From positions 186,001 through 250,000 of the forward strand of contig NZ_JMIP02000017.1 of the NCBI RefSeq assembly GCF_000691505.1: a stretch of 64,000 nucleotides of DNA, given 5' to 3'. The notes under the pieces are model-generated. The model had not been told where the DNA came from. It saw only the letters and a program-made list of their open reading frames with translations, and did no database searches. The position numbers were made by a program, and so were the translations under genes. Each line of letters begins with the position of its first letter. The first letter of the stretch is position 1. Below, in pieces: positions 16,991 through 25,592 of this stretch. The DNA comes from Halostagnicola sp. A56 (GTDB taxonomy: Archaea > Halobacteriota > Halobacteria > Halobacteriales > Natrialbaceae).

Positions 16991-18718
16991 TCACGCCGGT
17001 CGCGTTTTCCCGATAAACGACGAGGGGACCGACTCGTCGGGATCGTAGAAGCGGCTCCGGGCGGCAAGTCCCATCCGCACGCGCCGTTCCCCGTCGTCGA
17101 TACCATACGGATCGTCGACGTGGTGAGTTCTGGCGACCGTGAATGCTCGTATCCGCTCGGTGTCGTGGTTCTGCAGGCAGATTCGATCGCCGACCGCGAC
17201 GGGCAGGTCCGCGAGGAACGATTCTTCGACCGAACACGCGTTCGCGTCGTTGAGGATCTCCCACTCGAGCTGTGCCGGTCTCACTTCTAACAACGCCCAC
17301 GGATCCGGGTCGTACCCGCGAACGGCCGAATCGAACCTCGTCGGAACGTTGTCGTCGGGTTCGTAGAACCGCTCTCGAGCGTTCGCTCCGATTCTGACGG
17401 CCCGTGCGCCACCCTCGTCGTGGGTTCGAGCGACGTAGTACGGACGGACTTCGTCGTTCACGTCGTTTCGTACGAGAAGCGTTCCGCCGACGTCGACGGG
17501 GAGCCGCTCGAGGAAACGGCCGTCGACAGAGCACGCGACGGCGTCGTTGAGGATCTTCCAGTCGACCATAGCTGTCGACACCGACGCGTTCACCCACTCG
17601 TCCATCGGGACGTCCTTCGGTGGGAGGTCCGTGTTGTACCGCTCGCCCCGTTTGGGGATGTCCTCGGCGAGCGCCGGATCGATCTCGAACAGCGACCCGT
17701 CCGCCGTGGCCTCGAGCAGGTGTTTCACGATGGCTAACTCGTTTCGAATTCGCCGTCCGAGCGCCTCCTGGCCCATGTGCCCGCGCGTCTCGAGTAACAT
17801 GCACGCGATCCCGGCCGCGCCGTAGCTATTTCGCGCGATGCCGAGTTGGTTTCCGCCCGGATAGCTGGTGACCGTCGCGTTCCCGAAGCGGTCCGCCTCT
17901 TCGAACGCGGCCCAGCAGAGTTGCTTCCCGAGCCGTCTCGTCTCGTCCGGAACGTCTTCGCGGGTCGGCCAGTACACCGAGTTCGAGACGATGTCGCCGT
18001 CGTCGGTCTTGTAGGTGAGCTGATTGTGCATATCGACCATCCAGAGCGGGTCGATCTCCTCGACGACGTCGACGATCGCCTGCGCCTCGGGAACGGGATT
18101 CTCCGGGTACTCCTCGGGACGGTTCTGATACAGTTCGCTTTCGGTCCAGTCGAACCAGTGATACCGATTTATATCCCAGCCGATTCCCGCCTGCGAGTAG
18201 GCGGTATAGAGTCCCTCGTCGGGATCGCGAAACGGCGCGTCCTCGTCGACGTTGAACCGGGTGAATACGTCGGGTTCGCCGCCATCGGGATTCGCCCGCA
18301 CGATGGCGTGAACGGTCACGTTCTCGAGCACCTGGAGCAGCCGACCGCCGTGCCCGTATCTCGAGGAAATCTGACGTAACAGGTCGAGAAGCGTTTCGGT
18401 TCCGGTCGGTTCGTGGCCGTGTTGCTGGCTACAGAGCACCACGTCGATGTCGCCTTTTCCGACACTGGCCATCGGAACCGAACGACCCTGATTGGACGTT
18501 CCGATGGAGCGAATCGAGATCGAACCGAGCGTCCGTTCCTCGAGCCAACGAAGCTCGTCCATCAACTCCTCGTAGTCGTGAAACGCCTCGAGCGACTCGT
18601 CGTCGGGCCACGACCGGCCGAACGTCATATCTTCGGGCGACGCCTCACCGACCGTCGACGCGAGTGATCCGCCGACCGCTGCCGTACCGAGCCATGCGAG
18701 TGCAGTTCGTCGTCGCAT
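16991..18718 (-). CDS. Tat-exported M14 zinc carboxypeptidase with a C-terminal duplicated domain
   Basis: 575 aa from ATG 18718 (MRRRTALAWLGTAAVGGSLA), a twin-arginine signal; the frame further upstream is A+T-rich and not protein-like. The M14 domain (about residues 70-350) has the zinc HxxE in SQQHGHEPTGTE, a third ligand in MVDMHNQ and the catalytic Glu in LLETRGHMG. Residues about 385-470 and 484-570 are two copies of the same domain, each with ILNDA-ACSV, LPV-VG and VARTH and ending R-RFY-PD-VP. The repeats probably bind cell-surface or substrate material. It lies upstream of the TAXI-TRAP genes on the same strand, so it may release a substrate taken up by them. Confidence 0.88.
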   Translation of the reverse strand: MRRRTALAWLGTAAVGGSLASTVGEASPEDMTFGRSWPDDESLEAFHDYEELMDELRWLEERTLGSISIRSIGTSNQGRSVPMASVGKGDIDVVLCSQQHGHEPTGTETLLDLLRQISSRYGHGGRLLQVLENVTVHAIVRANPDGGEPDVFTRFNVDEDAPFRDPDEGLYTAYSQAGIGWDINRYHWFDWTESELYQNRPEEYPENPVPEAQAIVDVVEEIDPLWMVDMHNQLTYKTDDGDIVSNSVYWPTREDVPDETRRLGKQLCWAAFEEADRFGNATVTSYPGGNQLGIARNSYGAAGIACMLLETRGHMGQEALGRRIRNELAIVKHLLEATADGSLFEIDPALAEDIPKRGERYNTDLPPKDVPMDEWVNASVSTAMVDWKILNDAVACSVDGRFLERLPVDVGGTLLVRNDVNDEVRPYYVARTHDEGGARAVRIGANARERFYEPDDNVPTRFDSAVRGYDPDPWALLEVRPAQLEWEILNDANACSVEESFLADLPVAVGDRICLQNHDTERIRAFTVARTHHVDDPYGIDDGERRVRMGLAARSRFYDPDESVPSSFIGKTRPA

Positions 18719-18942
18719 GTGTGAGGGATACACGCATGGATAGATTAAAACCTGTATCTTTTTCATATTATGATAAGCTATCTATCTAGAATATTATCTC
18801 CGCTAGTCGGAGATTTTTCTCCTATTCTATCGAGTTATACGCGATGAAAGTGCGACACCACCGATCTGAGGGGGTGAGCGGGGACGGTGTCGGAGCGGAA
18901 GCGGTTTTATCGCCGAGCGGGAACGTCTAGTAACTGGACTCG

Positions 18943-20175
18943 ATGAGTCGTCTGCTATCGATCCGTCGCGAAGCGAGCGAGCTCTGGGCGGGAGGCACCG
19001 GCAAGTCGTTGATCGCCATCGCGCTCGGATGGGGGCTGCTAAACGGAACGCGGATGATCTACCCGGTACTGCTCCCGGATTTTAGCGACGAGTTTGGACT
19101 GACGCATACGACCGCCGGGTTGCTCGTGACCGTCGTCTGGCTCTGCTATGCGATCGGCCAGCTGCCGGGCGGCGTCCTCGCCGACCGGTTCGGAGAACGA
19201 ACGATGCTGACCGCGAGCGTCTCGCTCGTCGTCGTCGGCGTCGGTCTCGTTCTGGTCGCGCCGACGGCGCTCGCGCTCTACACCGCGACCGGTGCCGTCG
19301 GTCTCGGACTCTCGCAGTATCCGATCGCCCGAATCACGATCCTCTCGAGGCTCTATCCGGATCGTATCGGGCGCGCACTCGGTATTACGATGGCGTCTGG
19401 CGACATCGGGCAGACGATCATCCCGCCGATCGCCGGCGTCCTCGCAGCCGCCTTCGCCTGGCACCTCGGCCTCGGATTCGTCCTCCCCGTCCTGTGTCTC
19501 ATCGCGGGCCTCATCTGGGTGACGCTGCCAAAGCACGGCTCCGAGAGTCAGAACGACGAGGAGGCCTCGCACGAGCACGACGGGTACGTCGACTACGTCC
19601 TGTACCTCCTGAGAGAGCTGCTACAGCGGAAGTTCCTCGTCGTCGGGGTGATCCTGTTCCTGTTCATCTTCGTCTGGCAAACGTTTTCGGCGTTCTATCC
19701 GACGTATCTGGTCGAGCAGAAGGGACTCTCGAAGACGGCCGCGGGCGCGCTGTTCGGGCTGTTTTTCGCGGTCGGCGTCGTCGCCAAGCCCGCCGCCGGT
19801 GTGGCGTACGATACGATCGGCCTCCGTAAGTCCCTGCCCATCGTCTTGGCTGGCTCGATCGTCGGCCTCGCTCTCGTACCGAGCGTCGAGGGGTTCTGGC
19901 CGCTTGCCGGCGTGACCGTTCTCGTCAGTACGATGCTCGGATCGGGCGCGATCACGCAATCGTATCTCGCCGAAGCGATTCCGGCGGACATACAGGGGAC
20001 CGGGCTGGGGCTCGTCCGCTCGAGCGCCGCAATGTTGGGCGCGACGGGGCCGGTGCTCTTCGGGTTCATCGCCGAAAACGGCTACTTCGACGAGGGGTAC
20101 GTGCTCCTGGCGGGTATCGTCGGATTGAGTACGCTCCTGACGGTGTTGATGCCTCGAACGGAGTCGGGCGAGTGA
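18943..20175 (+). CDS. MFS transporter, 12 TM
   Basis: 410 aa with about 12 hydrophobic segments, split by a charged central loop (KHGSESQNDEEASHEHDG). The MFS A-type motif is seen as GVLADRFGERTML after TM2, and a related GVAYDTIGLRKSLP follows in the second half. It resembles NarK/OFA-like or general permeases of haloarchaea, but the substrate cannot be read from sequence. A TATA-like GGTTTTATCG about 35 bp before ATG 18943 supports the start. It stands alone between the divergent peptidase gene and aglM. Confidence 0.85.
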   Translation: MSRLLSIRREASELWAGGTGKSLIAIALGWGLLNGTRMIYPVLLPDFSDEFGLTHTTAGLLVTVVWLCYAIGQLPGGVLADRFGERTMLTASVSLVVVGVGLVLVAPTALALYTATGAVGLGLSQYPIARITILSRLYPDRIGRALGITMASGDIGQTIIPPIAGVLAAAFAWHLGLGFVLPVLCLIAGLIWVTLPKHGSESQNDEEASHEHDGYVDYVLYLLRELLQRKFLVVGVILFLFIFVWQTFSAFYPTYLVEQKGLSKTAAGALFGLFFAVGVVAKPAAGVAYDTIGLRKSLPIVLAGSIVGLALVPSVEGFWPLAGVTVLVSTMLGSGAITQSYLAEAIPADIQGTGLGLVRSSAAMLGATGPVLFGFIAENGYFDEGYVLLAGIVGLSTLLTVLMPRTESGE

Positions 20176-20226
20176 CGGTCCCGTGAACCCAAAAGTAACT
20201 AACGTTCACCGGTCGTTCGCACAGGC

Positions 20227-21516
20227 ATGCAAATCTCTATCATCGGAAGCGGCTACGTCGGGACGACGATCGCCGCCTGTCTCGCGGACATCGGGCACGA
20301 CGTGATCAACGTCGAAATCGACGAAGATGTCGTCAAATCGATTAACGCGGGCACCGCACCGGTCCACGAACCGGGGTTACAGGAGCGGATCGCAGAACAC
20401 GCCGGCTCGCAGCTCCGGGCGACGACCGACTACGACGCAGTCCGTGAAACCGACGTGACCTTCCTCTGTCTGCCGACGCCGCAGGCCGACGACGGGAGCC
20501 TCGATCTGGCAATCATGGAAGCCGCATCGGAATCGCTCGGTGCAGCGCTCGCGGACAAATCCGACGACCACCTCGTCGTCGTCAAGAGCACGGTCCTCCC
20601 GGGTACCACCGAGGACGTGGTCGCGCCAACTGTCGTCGACGCCGCGGGTCCGGGCGCTGATGAGAGGATCTCCTTCGCGATGAACCCCGAGTTTCTCCGC
20701 ATGAGCACCGCCGTCACCGACTTCCTCGAGCCGGACAAAGTCGTGTTCGGAACCACAGATGACTCGGCCGCGGCGACGCTCCGAGAGCTCTATGCACCGA
20801 TCCTCGAGCGCGAGAAGACCGATCTGGTCGAGACGGATATCCGCGAGGCGGAACTCATCAAGTACGCGAACAACGCCTTCCTCGCGTCGAAGGTCTCGCT
20901 GGTCAACGAACTCGGAAACATCGCCGAGGAGTACGGCGCGGACGCCTACGAGGTCCTCGAGGCGGTCGGCCTCGACGATCGGATCTCCGAGCGGTTCATG
21001 CGGTCGGGACTCGGTTGGGGCGGTTCCTGTTTCCCCAAGGATGTCAACGCGCTACGGGCAGGCGCGCGAGAACAGGGATACGAACCCGAACTGCTCGACG
21101 CCGTCGTCGCCGTCAACGACCAGCAACCCCGGCGACTCGTCGACGCGCTCGCAGCGCACGTCCCCCTCGAGGGGGCGCGAATCGTCGTCCTCGGCCTGTC
21201 GTTCAAACCGAACACGGACGATATCCGCAAGTCCCGGTCGCTCGATGTCATCGATCACCTCCGCGCCGCCGGTGCGACAGTCGTCGCCTACGACCCGGTC
21301 GCGATGGACAACGTGCGAGAGCGGTATCCCGACCTCGAGTACGCCGAGACCGCCGAATCGGCCCTCGAGGGCGCAGACGGGGCCGTTCTCGCGACCGACT
21401 GGGACGGGTTCGCCGACCTGTCGTTCGACGGCATGGCTCGGCGGGTCGTCGTCGACGGTCGACGAGTCGATATCGACGCGGACGAACTCGAGGTCTACGA
21501 CGGTCTGACCTGGTAG
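20227..21516 (+). CDS. aglM: UDP-glucose 6-dehydrogenase, AglM-type
   Basis: 429 aa. It oxidises UDP-glucose to UDP-glucuronate with two NAD+; in haloarchaea AglM supplies hexuronic acids for N-glycans of the S-layer. The N-terminal Rossmann domain has GSGYVGTTIAACLADIGH, then LCLPTPQADDGSLD and the conserved VVKSTVLPGTT. The central domain has the catalytic cysteine in GWGGSCFPKD and NPEFLRMSTAV, and the C-terminal domain has GLSFKPNTDDIRKSRSLDVI. The next gene, a glycosyltransferase 141 bp downstream on the same strand, fits a protein-glycosylation role. Confidence 0.92.
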   Translation: MQISIIGSGYVGTTIAACLADIGHDVINVEIDEDVVKSINAGTAPVHEPGLQERIAEHAGSQLRATTDYDAVRETDVTFLCLPTPQADDGSLDLAIMEAASESLGAALADKSDDHLVVVKSTVLPGTTEDVVAPTVVDAAGPGADERISFAMNPEFLRMSTAVTDFLEPDKVVFGTTDDSAAATLRELYAPILEREKTDLVETDIREAELIKYANNAFLASKVSLVNELGNIAEEYGADAYEVLEAVGLDDRISERFMRSGLGWGGSCFPKDVNALRAGAREQGYEPELLDAVVAVNDQQPRRLVDALAAHVPLEGARIVVLGLSFKPNTDDIRKSRSLDVIDHLRAAGATVVAYDPVAMDNVRERYPDLEYAETAESALEGADGAVLATDWDGFADLSFDGMARRVVVDGRRVDIDADELEVYDGLTW

Positions 21517-21657
21517 TCGTGTCTCGCGAACGCGTTCCCCGACGCTGGCGGGTCGCGCCGATCCGTCAGCGGCCTCGAATTCCCCACGCGTTCGTACACT
21601 GCTCGGAAAGCGTTCAGCGGGCGACCAGTACGCTTTTGCGCTCCCGGCGGGGACGTG

Positions 21658-22668
21658 ATGGCGATGGCAAACGATGGCGCTCGCGCGGACCCCGTCGCTC
21701 GCGGCGACGAGGTGACGGCCGTGAGTGAACGAGACCGCGATATCTCGCCCGAGGAGGTCTGTATCCTCATCCCGACGCTCGACGAAGCCGCGACGATCGG
21801 CGACGTGATCGACGGCTTTCGGGCACACGGCTACACGAACGTGCTCGTCGCCGACGGCGATTCGGACGATGCCACCCGGGAAATCGCGAGCGAGCGAGGC
21901 GCCCGGGTCCACGTCCAGTCCGGGTCCGGCAAGGGACAGGCCCTGCGCGAAGCCGTCGCACACGTCGACGTGCCGTACGTACTGATGCTCGACGGCGACG
22001 GCACGTACGACCCGGCAGACGCTGATCGGATGCTCGAGCCACTGGCAGACGGGTACGATCACGTCATCGGAAACCGGTTCGCAGATATGGACGACGACGC
22101 GATGAAGGCGCTGAACGGGTTCGGAAACCGGATGATAAACCGAGCGTTCGCGTTCATTCACGGCGCAGAGTACGAGGACATCCTCTCGGGCTACCGGGCG
22201 TTTACCGTCGATTCGTTCGACCGATTCTCGCTCGACTCGGACGGCTTTACGATCGAAACCGAACTCGCCGTCGAGTGCGTCAAACACAACGCCAAGACGG
22301 CAGTCGTTCCGGTCAGTTACAGCGCCCGCCCGGAGGATTCGGAGACGAACCTCCATCCCGTTCGCGACGGCGGGACGATCATCCTCGCGCTGTATTCACT
22401 CGCGAAGACGAGCAACCCGCTGTTTTACTTCGGCAGTCTGGGCGTCGGCGGGATCGTCTCCGGCGGCCTGATCGCGATGTACGTCCTGAGCAAGTGGATC
22501 TGGTACGATACCGGCCACGAAATCCTCGCAATGGTCTCGGCAGCGGGCATCTTACTCGGCGTCCAGTTGCTCATGTTCGGCGTGCTCTCGGACATGATCG
22601 TCACGCTCCACCGCGAACAACGCAACCACCTCGAACAAATTACGCGCGAAGCGAATCGAGAGGACTGA
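21658..22668 (+). CDS. aglJ: GT2 glycosyltransferase with C-terminal helices, AglJ-type
   Basis: 336 aa. The GT2 domain shows ILIPTLDEAATIGDVIDGF, VLVADGDSDDATREIA, the DxD-like LMLDGDGTYDP and LSGYRAFTVDSFDRFSLDSD. Two C-terminal hydrophobic segments (FGSLGVGGIVSGGLIAMYVL and ILAMVSAAGILLGVQLLMFG) anchor it to the membrane. This layout is that of AglJ, which adds the first hexose to dolichol phosphate in haloarchaeal N-glycosylation. GTG 21655, ATG 21658, ATG 21664 and GTG 21724 are all possible starts; a TATA-like stretch (tacgcttttgc) about 28 bp ahead of 21658 favours the early ATG. The aglJ assignment rests on architecture and the aglM neighbour. Confidence 0.78.
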   Translation: MAMANDGARADPVARGDEVTAVSERDRDISPEEVCILIPTLDEAATIGDVIDGFRAHGYTNVLVADGDSDDATREIASERGARVHVQSGSGKGQALREAVAHVDVPYVLMLDGDGTYDPADADRMLEPLADGYDHVIGNRFADMDDDAMKALNGFGNRMINRAFAFIHGAEYEDILSGYRAFTVDSFDRFSLDSDGFTIETELAVECVKHNAKTAVVPVSYSARPEDSETNLHPVRDGGTIILALYSLAKTSNPLFYFGSLGVGGIVSGGLIAMYVLSKWIWYDTGHEILAMVSAAGILLGVQLLMFGVLSDMIVTLHREQRNHLEQITREANRED

Positions 22669-22692
22669 AATCGAGGGCGAGACGGACCCCGC

Positions 22693-23022
22693 TCAAAACG
22701 GGAGCAGCGATCGCATCTGCTGGACGACCCCGCCCGAGTGTTCCTGCCGATAGGTCTCGAAGACCGGATGCAACGCGTTGAGCAGTTGCTGACGCGACTC
22801 GAAGCGGGACTGTTCGACATCCTCGAGGATGACGCCGAGTGCGACCTCGCCCCCGTGGACGTCGTAGGGGATCTGTTCGTGGCCGAGTGCAGCCGCGACG
22901 TCGTCTTCGGTCGCCGGAAACGAGAGGTCGGATCGCCGCAGCCGCGCATCGACAGCAGCGATACCGAATTCCACGGTCTCCGGGTCGTTATCGTCGTTGT
23001 TCGATGGTGGCCGGACTCCCAT
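22693..23022 (-). CDS. DUF5789 family protein
   Basis: 109 aa, small and acidic, matching the haloarchaeal DUF5789 family in length and order: VEFGIAAVDARLRRSDLSFP, then DVAAALGHEQIPYDVHGGEV, LLNALHPVFETY and a basic C-terminus (QQMRSLLPF). No enzyme motif, signal or membrane segment. It is convergent with aglJ, with 24 bp between stops. Function is unknown; the phrase DVHGGEVALGVILEDV suggests a compact alpha/beta fold. Confidence 0.75.
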   Translation of the reverse strand: MGVRPPSNNDDNDPETVEFGIAAVDARLRRSDLSFPATEDDVAAALGHEQIPYDVHGGEVALGVILEDVEQSRFESRQQLLNALHPVFETYRQEHSGGVVQQMRSLLPF

Positions 23023-23127
23023 ACACCTCCCTTGGCAGGCGGAGGTAAAAATGGGTGTGGATACCGCCGGCTCACCGACACCGGCGCGACGGATCGCCTC
23101 GAGTTCGGCTGGCGACGAAATCCTCCC

Positions 23128-23228
23128 GGCGTCACCGCATCGCGGCGACCCGTTAGGACCCCCGAGGCGTCACCTCATCACGGCGATCGACGACGGAACT
23201 CTCGCGGTGTCACCCACCGCGGCGACAC
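23128..23228. promoter_or_regulatory. Three dyad repeats upstream of a ribbon-helix-helix gene
   Basis: Imperfect direct repeats lie at 23128-23150 (ggcgtcaccgcatcgcggcg), 23166-23188 (ggcgtcacctcatcacggcg) and 23206-23228 (ggtgtcacccaccgcggcg), spaced 38 and 40 bp. Each is itself a dyad of the form GTCACCGC-n-GCGGCGAC. The last copy ends 30 bp before the start of the RHH gene. Such arrays are typical binding sites of CopG-like proteins, so autoregulation is a reasonable inference. Confidence 0.5.
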
Positions 23229-23258
23229 GTCTTTGGGGCTTCCGGCGAACGGTTTAGT

Positions 23259-23468
23259 ATGACCGAGTACACTACCGTCTCCATCCCGAAGGAACTGGCG
23301 GACCGCGTCGACGAAACGATCGAGGGAACCAGCTTCCAGAGCACGAGCGATCTCGTTCGGTTCCTGTTGCGAAGCATCGTCATCCAGCACCAGCAGACCG
23401 ATCAACTCACCGAGGCAGAGTTCGAGGAGATTACAGAGCAGCTAAAAGGGCTCGGTTACCTCGAGTAG
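23259..23468 (+). CDS. CopG-like ribbon-helix-helix protein
   Basis: 69 aa. The N-terminal strand TEYTTVSIPKELADRVDE followed by two helices (FQSTSDLVRFLLRSIVIQ) is a clear ribbon-helix-helix DNA-binding domain; the C-terminal tail (LTEAEFEEITEQLKGLGYL) is acidic and probably helical. RHH proteins act as dimers that insert the strand into the major groove. No toxin gene accompanies it, so it is more likely a small transcription regulator than an antitoxin. Three dyad repeats occupy the upstream region. Confidence 0.85.
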   Translation: MTEYTTVSIPKELADRVDETIEGTSFQSTSDLVRFLLRSIVIQHQQTDQLTEAEFEEITEQLKGLGYLE

Positions 23469-23491
23469 CGATCGGCGAACCGCCAGGCTGG

Positions 23492-23929
23492 TTAGTCGAA
23501 AATCGACTCGTTGGACAGTGACTCGGCCGGCGGCTCCGCGTCGATGATCTCGAGTGGCAGGCGCTCGCCGCGACGGGTGAACGCGCCGAACGAATCGTCG
23601 GCGTCGGTCCAGGGCGGCACCGCCACGAAGATTATCTGTGCGAGGTCGTCCCGTCTTGTCACCGCGAGTTCGCGAACCGGATGCGAATTGAACCGCCCCT
23701 GTGACTGGCGGGCCGGCGTCGAGAGGTCGACGCCGAAGACGGCGTTGACCGAGTCGCCGACGTGCGGTAACACGAAGTCGGTGAACACGGGTGTCTCGGG
23801 CGGTAATTCCTCACCCCCGCGAAGCTCACCGGCTGGCGTGATCGACACGCCGGTCGAGACGCCGTTCGGATCGGCGTCGCGGGCGAGATCCAACAGGATA
23901 TCGACCAGTCCGCGCGTTATGTAGACCAC
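23492..23929 (-). CDS. JAMM/MPN-like protein with incomplete metal site
   Basis: 145 aa starting at a GTG (23929). The layout follows small archaeal JAMM proteins: an opening helix (ITRGLVDILLDLARDADPNG), a strand, a central GRFNSHPVREL where active enzymes have G-x-HSHP, then DLAQIIFVAVPPW matching the typical late strand and LPLEIIDAEPP at the end. The first His of the HxH zinc pair is Asn here, and the Ser-x-x-Asp part is not clear, so peptidase activity is doubtful. The assignment is a structural inference. It is convergent with the RHH gene. Confidence 0.5.
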   Translation of the reverse strand: MVYITRGLVDILLDLARDADPNGVSTGVSITPAGELRGGEELPPETPVFTDFVLPHVGDSVNAVFGVDLSTPARQSQGRFNSHPVRELAVTRRDDLAQIIFVAVPPWTDADDSFGAFTRRGERLPLEIIDAEPPAESLSNESIFD

Positions 23930-23997
23930 ATGGGTAGTACGGGCGGCGGTTAATTAGCTGTATCCCCAGCGAATCGGATATCGGTTCGAATCCGGAC

Positions 23998-24681
23998 TTA
24001 CACTGGGAGCAGTTCCCGGACCGTTCGGCCGTACAGCCACGGCATCCGTCGCCGAGAGCTGGCGAGCGCGTCCGCGAGTGCGGCGTCTGCGTCCTCAAGC
24101 ACGCCCGACCCGTGCCCGACGAGTACCCGGTCCGGTTCGAACCCACCGAGTTGCTCGCGCGGCGGAATCGCCCGAAGCGCCGGGTGGACGCCGAGGCGTT
24201 CGCCACGGGCCAGAAAGTACGACGATCCGCCGACCGACTCCGGGACGACCAGCGTTGCCCCCGCGGGGTCGTACAGCGCGACCTCCTGCCAAAATCGACT
24301 CTTTCGAACCACGTGGGCCTCGAGACCGGTATCCGCGAGTTCGGCACCGAACCGAACGATCGGTGCGTCGATGTCCTCGGCGACGCCGTCGAACCAATCG
24401 GGCAGGTAGACCTCGACGCCGTGTCGGTTCGCCACTGCCGCCGCGTCGCGTTTGTGGCGATCGAGCAGCGTGACCACGCCGGCGACCGTGCCGAGTTCCG
24501 CGAGCAACTCGTCGACTCCGTCGGCGTCGACGGGATCGATGACCCAGACGTCGCCGTCGATCTCGAGGGCGTGGCTCGCGCGGCGCATCCGCTCGTCGGG
24601 GTGGGCGATCCACCCGATGCCGCCATCGAAGCGGTCGATGACCTCGAGGCCGGCCGCTCGTTCGTCGATGCGAGATGTCAT
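23998..24681 (-). CDS. Haloarchaeal MBL-fold-like hypothetical protein
   Basis: 227 aa from ATG 24681 (MTSRIDERAAGLEVIDRF). The sequence follows the outline of a metallo-beta-lactamase-like fold: GDVWVIDPVDADGVDELLAE, VVTLLDRHKRDAAAVANRHG, YDPAGATLVVPESVG and VLVGHGSGVLEDAD. The usual metal motif HxHxDH is reduced to LLDRHKRDAA, and a final VGHG is kept, so catalysis is uncertain. It is soluble, with no signal. The 100-bp gap to the divergent VOC gene may carry both promoters. Function not known. Confidence 0.6.
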   Translation of the reverse strand: MTSRIDERAAGLEVIDRFDGGIGWIAHPDERMRRASHALEIDGDVWVIDPVDADGVDELLAELGTVAGVVTLLDRHKRDAAAVANRHGVEVYLPDWFDGVAEDIDAPIVRFGAELADTGLEAHVVRKSRFWQEVALYDPAGATLVVPESVGGSSYFLARGERLGVHPALRAIPPREQLGGFEPDRVLVGHGSGVLEDADAALADALASSRRRMPWLYGRTVRELLPV

Positions 24682-24781
24682 ACCGCTCCGTACGGTCGGC
24701 GCGCAGTTAAATGACCGAGATGCGGAACCCTCCCGGAGAGCGGGCGACGCCACTATGCGACTGGCCCGCGTAGGAACGCCC

Positions 24782-25522
24782 ATGTTGACCGGCCTCGCAT
24801 GGCTCGGACTCGAGGCGAAATCGCTCTCCCGCGCGCGCGAGTTCTACGAGGAGACCCTCTCGATGGCCCTCCAGCGCGAAGACGAACTCGCGTTCGAAGC
24901 CGGCGAAAGCGCCCTCCGGATTCGCCGACCGACGACGATACCGCGCGGCGGACTCCACACCCACTACGCACTGTCGATTCCGGCCGACGCCTACGACGAC
25001 TGGTGGGACCGACTCGGGGCCGACCACGACCTCGAGGAGGCTCAGTTCGGGTCGTCGAAATCGCTGTATCTCTACGATCCGGACGGCAACTGCGTGGAAC
25101 TCGGCCAGTCGGCCGTCGACGGCCCGGGCGTCGACGGCATCTTCGAAGTCGTCCTCGAGGTCGAATCGATAGAGCGCGCGGCGTCGCTGTACGCCGAGTT
25201 GGGATTCGGTATCGTCGATCGCGGCGACCGGCGACCGCGGGTCCGAATGGACGGCCCGGTCGCCCTCGAGCTGTGGGAACCGCACCTCGGCATCGCGGAC
25301 GCCCGCGGCGGGGTCCACGTCGATCTCGGGTTCTACGCCGCGGATCCGACCGCCGCGGCGACGGCGATCGCCGACCGCGTCGATACCCTCCAGCAGTCGG
25401 GCGACAGTCTCGAGTCGTCCAACGGTACTCTCGAGTCGATCGAGGGCGGGGTCCCGGAGACGGCCGTCGTTCGTGACCCCGACGGCCACCACCTCACGTT
25501 CGTCTCGAGCACGGACGCGTAA
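24782..25522 (+). CDS. VOC-family (glyoxalase/dioxygenase fold) protein, two domains
   Basis: 246 aa from ATG 24782. Two vicinal-oxygen-chelate halves are seen: residues 1-115 (LAWLGLEAKSLSRAREFYEE ... LYLYDPDGNCVELGQ) and about 120-246 (GIFEVVLEVESIERAASLYA ... AVVRDPDGHHLTFVSS). The DPDG-N/H-E/T ends of both halves are the standard fourth strand with a metal-binding position, as in glyoxalase I, fosfomycin-resistance proteins and ring-cleaving dioxygenases. The substrate cannot be told. A second in-frame start upstream (24752 region) lacks support. Confidence 0.8.
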   Translation: MLTGLAWLGLEAKSLSRAREFYEETLSMALQREDELAFEAGESALRIRRPTTIPRGGLHTHYALSIPADAYDDWWDRLGADHDLEEAQFGSSKSLYLYDPDGNCVELGQSAVDGPGVDGIFEVVLEVESIERAASLYAELGFGIVDRGDRRPRVRMDGPVALELWEPHLGIADARGGVHVDLGFYAADPTAAATAIADRVDTLQQSGDSLESSNGTLESIEGGVPETAVVRDPDGHHLTFVSSTDA

Positions 25523-25592
25523 GACCCTCTAAATGGACGTGGTCGATCCGACAGCTCTGGAGGGTGTGAGAACGCTCTCGAGAAGAGCCGAC

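Noticed and set aside
16794-17804. Upstream extension of the TAXI gene frame to 676 codons
   Set aside because: The added part overlaps the M14 peptidase in another frame and is rich in Arg/Gly without acidic bias; the Tat-lipobox start at 16793 is clearly the true N-terminus.
21052-22356. Minus-strand open frame of 434 codons
   Set aside because: Antisense to the end of aglM and most of the aglJ-type gene, which both have clear motifs on the plus strand.
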